Shown here: piece after piece, positions 59,881 to 64,000 of the stretch | Position numbering within the stretch: the stretch's first letter is position 1 | How the letters are laid out: each line of letters opens with the position of its first letter | Source of the DNA: Lathyrus oleraceus | Lineage: Eukaryota; Streptophyta; Magnoliopsida; Fabales; Fabaceae | Direction: 5' to 3' | NCBI RefSeq assembly: GCF_024323335.1 | Contig: NC_066581.1 | Location: forward strand, 349,436,409-349,500,408 | DNA: 64,000 nucleotides | Notes under the pieces: model-generated | Databases searched by the model: none | What the model saw: only the letters and a program-made list of their open reading frames with translations | Told to the model about the DNA's origin: nothing | Position numbers and translations under genes: made by a program

Positions 59881-61812
59881 GCTGGATTTAACAGAGATTA
59901 ATTCTGTTAAATCTTGTTAGTTTAAATCAGTTAGAGGTTCGATTACAATGTTAGAATGAGTTAGGTTAAAAAGTTTGTTAGTTGGGAAACAGTTAGAAGG
60001 TTAGAGATTGTTATGTGTTAAGTTCTATTTTCAGTTTTTTCTGTTAGGTTTCAGTTTGAAGGTTGAGTTTCATTTTCTGTTATGAACATGTAGTTAGACA
60101 ATTAAGTCTATCTGTTCTGTTAGGTTAGTTAAGGAGAAACTGTTAGTTGTGAATTTTCTGTTATAACTCATGCTGGGAGCTTCTTGGAATATCTCAATTA
60201 AACAACTTGGAATGTTAATGATGTACATCAAATGACAATTGAACTGCAGGGAGCTTCTACTTTCCTGAAACCTTGAATATAGCCTGAGATTTGGGAAGTT
60301 AATTTGAAATTGAATGTGTATTGAATAGGGTAAAAAGTATAACTTTGTGTATTGAATAGCATTTGGAATTAAATTGTATTAAAAGTTATTGAATTTACAT
60401 TGATGGAGAAATTTGAATTATGTATGAGAATTTGAATATGGAATTACATGGTTTATGGAAAAAAAAATGCTATTAAGATTTAATGAATGCATTATAAATG
60501 GAATGTTTTAAGTATAAACTTGAAAATGATTAGATTCAAATGTTTAGACAAGTTTGAATGTAAATGGATTGGACGTTGGAAAGTGAATTGAATGAATGAG
60601 TTAATGTAATGGTTTGAATTGGAAGTGTAAATTGGAATTTGAACGGATTATGCATTGAACTGATAGAAATATGATTGAATGTCGAAAGTTTTGAATGTAC
60701 ATGAATGTTATTTGGAAAGTGCATGAAAGGCATGTTTAATTTGAATGAAAGCTATTGGATAGTTATGGACTATGTTATGGGTTACAATTAGAAATGTGAA
60801 ACAAACACAAGTCATGTTCATTTGGATTAAAAGTTAGTAACAAAAACGACATGGATTGATTTGTTAAAAAAAATGACATGAACAAAATGGCCTAGTGAAT
60901 GGATAAAAAAGGCTTAGGAAAGATGGTTGACTTGGGTCAACTTGTTGACCAAAAAGTCAACAGTTGACCAAAGTCAATCGTGGATTAGGAATTAGGACTT
61001 TGTTGTGTAAAATGGACTTGAGTAAAGCAAGGAAGTGATGAATAATGACCTGAAACCATAATACATGTTCAAAGCCATATGAATGAGCTTGATCAAATGC
61101 ATAAAGAGACCCACAATGATGTCTCATGATGGATTGAATCGCAATGGGTCAAATGACAAATTAGGGACCAAAAGACCAATGCACTGGTGCAAGCATGAAT
61201 TAAAGACTTATGAACCTTGAAATCACCAAATATATGGTTGTCTGAATAAAACCTTGGACCATATGAACTCCCAAACAAGTGGAAGATCTTCTCCCGAATG
61301 GATCCGAGTTTCCAATAGGTATAAGGTGACAAGTCAAGCCACAAGGCATATTAGCACCAAACTTCCCTGGTTAGGGTTTCATGAGACATGTCCCTTAATC
61401 AAGGCCTCTGAATCAAGTACGATGTTCCACAAGCAAGTCCCAATGTTTGAGCTCCCCACTAGGGTTTAGATGGCTAAGATAAGGTCCAAAGAGTATCCAA
61501 AAAGTTCCATAAATACACCATCAAGGATTAGGGTTTTGCTCCCCAGAAGAATGCAATGATGGGGTCTCCTTAAATCCATATCTTGAAGATCAAGCAAATC
61601 AGGGTTTCGAACCCAATATGGCCAAATGAATAGCCAAATCATATTCTAGGACTTTGACCCATGCACAAACCCTAACCTTGTAAACCACTGAGCTTTGAAT
61701 CTATAGATTAACAAGTGTCTACATGAATGAAATGTGAGTGTGGGCAGATGAAACTCAAGTTAGGGGTTGAGTGAAAAGATGAAAAGGGGAGGGAAAATTT
61801 TGGGGTACAACA

Positions 61813-64000
61813 CTAGGATTCAAATGCATTTCATCATGAATAATACATAGAATGTTGACTAGAATAAATTCTCGAATATACATACAGACCGATTGAATCG
61901 TTTCTCAAATACATGTAAAATCAACGGGTAAAAAGTTTCAAAATCGAGCTTGCAAACGTCATTATTATCAATCTACAGTTCACGTAGTTTAACCTGGTGT
62001 GCTCGTTATATTTTTCGACTACTATTTCAGTCGCATTTTGATCACCATATGTCTGTTTAACCGATCAAAATTTATTTCAGAATCTGATCAAAAACTGTAT
62101 TTTTCTAAGAGGTTTATTTCGCGCTGATCATTTTAGTGCATTCGATTTAATTTTTTGAGCATATTTGCGCCCAACTTTTATTCATTTTTTAGTCATTTTA
62201 TTTTTATTCTTTTGTCAAATTAGTCGGGATAATTAAATTGAATTTTTCATATCTTTATTTTATTTTTATCATATTCAATTTAGAAGTTGTGAATTTTATT
62301 TGATTCAATTGATTTAAATTGTTTTAAATCAATTAAATCATCTAAAAAGGACATTGTAGACATTTTAAATTTAAATGTGTTTTTTTTATTTAATTTAGAC
62401 CGTCAATTCGAATTTAATAAAAAACTCATATGCATTATCACACTCTTTTTTATCCACCAATCCAAAAATAGTAATTAATTAAATTAATTAAATAAATAAA
62501 AATTAAAATAATAAAATATTTTTCTCTTCCATTAGAAAGTTGACTAACGCCCCCACTATATAATTCTTCTCTCAATATTGCAAATAAAATATCTCACTTC
62601 CTCCATAAAGAAGAGGCCACGCACTACTTCACAAAAGGAAGAAGAATAAATGTTGCTATTTGCGTGACAGTATCATTAATGTTTCTTTACCTACTTCCAA
62701 CTATTACAACAATGTGAATGATCTTATTGATCGTTATGTATTAATGTTAAGGATATTGGTTGGTAACTCATTAAATTGGTCCCGTGCTCCCATGATAATT
62801 GATATAAACCAATTCACAACCACATGTGGCCTTTCCTATTCTTCCCCTGCATAACAAACCTTTATTCAATACAAGTAATTTAGTGTGTTACCATAATACA
62901 TGATCTCCACAATGATTCATACAGCATAATCCATATTTATTGATATACAAATTACTATTCTTGTGTATCAAGCAACTCTCCATATGCACTTGTTTTGTAG
63001 GATCATTTGGCTTTACTAGGTAAAATTTATGTATATGACACAACATGTGTGGTTTTTGACATGATGATTGTTTAAAATATAGGTACCATTGCTCTGAAAT
63101 CACGAATATTGCAAATAATGGATCATACATCCAAATTGGTGTCAACCAAAACCAAAAGAGCAAGGGCACAAAGAGATCTAATTATAAAAGACTCGCGTTC
63201 TAAGCATCAGAGACATACATTGTAACAACAAAACACATTAAATCATCAATGACCTACGTCAAATCTCGTCCCAATCTGGACTCCATTGTTTAAGATAACT
63301 TCATCACAACAAAACCAAAAAATATGAACGTTAGTCCCATTAACCTATACTATTTCATGATACAGAGAATCCTTTTATATATGAATGGACAAAGTATTAA
63401 ATAGTGGACAAAGAGTGGAGAAGGTAGCAACTAAATTACGAAATATCCATGCGAAGTTTATGTATTTTATAGATTTTAATCATACCTCTATAATCCCGAG
63501 CATGCTGCTTAGGCTGAGTGAAACAAGCAGCATGACCATGATAAATCCGACATATTTATTCCTTGAGGAAATATGGCATTACCGACTTTCTAAACGATTT
63601 ATTGAACAGAACTATACAATTATATGTTGGACTATCTATCTAATGGTCTGATTTATGACACATCATTCCAAAAACGGTTAAATCCCCTCGTGGTCGGCCT
63701 AGAAAATCATCCAGAATTCCACATCTAGCAATAAATCTAACTCGAAATGTGCCACAAAACCACATACAAATACGAAAGGAGACGACTTTCATGCAATTTG
63801 GATGCTCATCACAACATAGGTACAATTCTATTTCAGTGTGATGATCCCATTGTTTTTGGTATTAGAAGCCTGCTATACTGCTTCTAATTTGTATGCAGTT
63901 TATTGTTACCAACTTTGATGTGTTAACAATAGCAGTACATTCATAAAATTTTAGGAATAACACTACTAATTGCCTTCATGATAAACAATCCCGCATTGAC
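61813..64000. other. No confident gene
   Basis: This is AT-rich sequence. A plus frame at 62660-62854 (SNYYNNVNDLIDRYVLMLRI) and another at 63385-63651 are unassigned. At about 63650-63830 a plus reading includes SPRGRPRKSSRIP, an AT-hook-like GRPRK patch that could come from a Mutator-type transposase tail. The evidence is too thin to call. Confidence 0.4.

Larger units (their letters stand above)
55984..61812 (-). mobile_element. Probable 5.8-kb solo LTR of an Ogre-type element
   Basis: The minus-strand start TGTTGTACCCCAAAATTTTC parallels TGTCATACCCCAAAAATTAC of the smaller element. The minus-strand end ...CACCTATCA lies beside sequence homologous to the other LTR's end: GAGTCGCCATCGAACTT versus GAGTCGCCACCGACTTTT, and TTAGCACCCCTTAAATCCAT versus TTAGCACCCTTTGTATCCAT. 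No primer site or polypurine tract borders it, so it looks solo. The flanks ATTGG and CTAGG match at only three of five bases. LTRs of 5-6 kb are known for Ogre. The interior has several tandem repeats and a TATA box. The alternative is two separate LTR fragments. Confidence 0.55.

Noticed and set aside
62660..62854. 64-codon plus frame resembling a coding exon
   Set aside because: There are no splice borders or family match, and the surroundings are AT-rich. It is kept only as an unassigned frame in the region entry.

Overview
This window looks like plant nuclear DNA, most likely from a legume. The evidence is the AT-rich background with long (TA)n tracts, plant-type LTR retrotransposons, and spliced genes with GT/AG introns. 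Two related families of Ogre/Tat-type Ty3/gypsy LTRs point towards Fabeae (pea, vetch, lentil, grass pea) or close relatives. That placement is an inference from element families, not from a marker gene. There are no bacterial-style operons, rRNA, tRNA or CRISPR features.

Layout. 1-1889: minus-strand Ty3/gypsy gag pseudogene with its leader, primer-binding site and LTR, broken against the next element. About 1890-7953: a 5'-truncated Sirevirus-like Ty1/copia element (RT and RNase H remains, a repeat-rich leader, a separate envelope-like gene, a polypurine tract and a long 3' LTR). 9079-9510: AT-rich inverted-repeat element. 9590-14392: a structurally complete Ty1/copia element with one open polyprotein of 1409 codons. 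15533-20227: a decayed relative of it. 21375-21743: a complete 369-bp TRIM with a perfect target-site duplication. 22290-22640: plant-mobile-domain pseudogene fragment. 23886-24033: a MITE. 24417-26564: minus-strand copia pol remnant flanked by oppositely oriented LTRs, followed by a TRIM body whose 5' LTR has been replaced. 27389 to about 29600: long minus-strand LTR holding a 238-bp tandem repeat with a TATA box in every unit. 29798-30243: a 26-bp minisatellite. 33257-34570: the one intact host gene, a PCS1-like aspartic protease. About 37100-40426: a multi-exon RPA70-like gene with disabling lesions. 42026-44090 and 44460-55860: two copies of a long-TIR DNA element. The second copy is split by a 9.47-kb Ogre/Tat-like retroelement (44726-54192) with near-identical LTRs, a perfect TSD and an internally deleted pol. 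55984-61812: a probable 5.8-kb solo Ogre LTR. 61813-64000: no confident gene.

How the parts relate. Little of the window encodes cellular function. The host genes are the aspartic protease and the decayed ssDNA-binding protein. The rest is layered, nested transposon history. The most useful signals are element architectures: the LTR swap at a TRIM primer-binding site, the internally deleted but apparently young Ogre derivative, duplicated LTR promoters, and the env-like third gene of the Sirevirus remnant. I did not find a clear candidate for a wholly new biochemical system.
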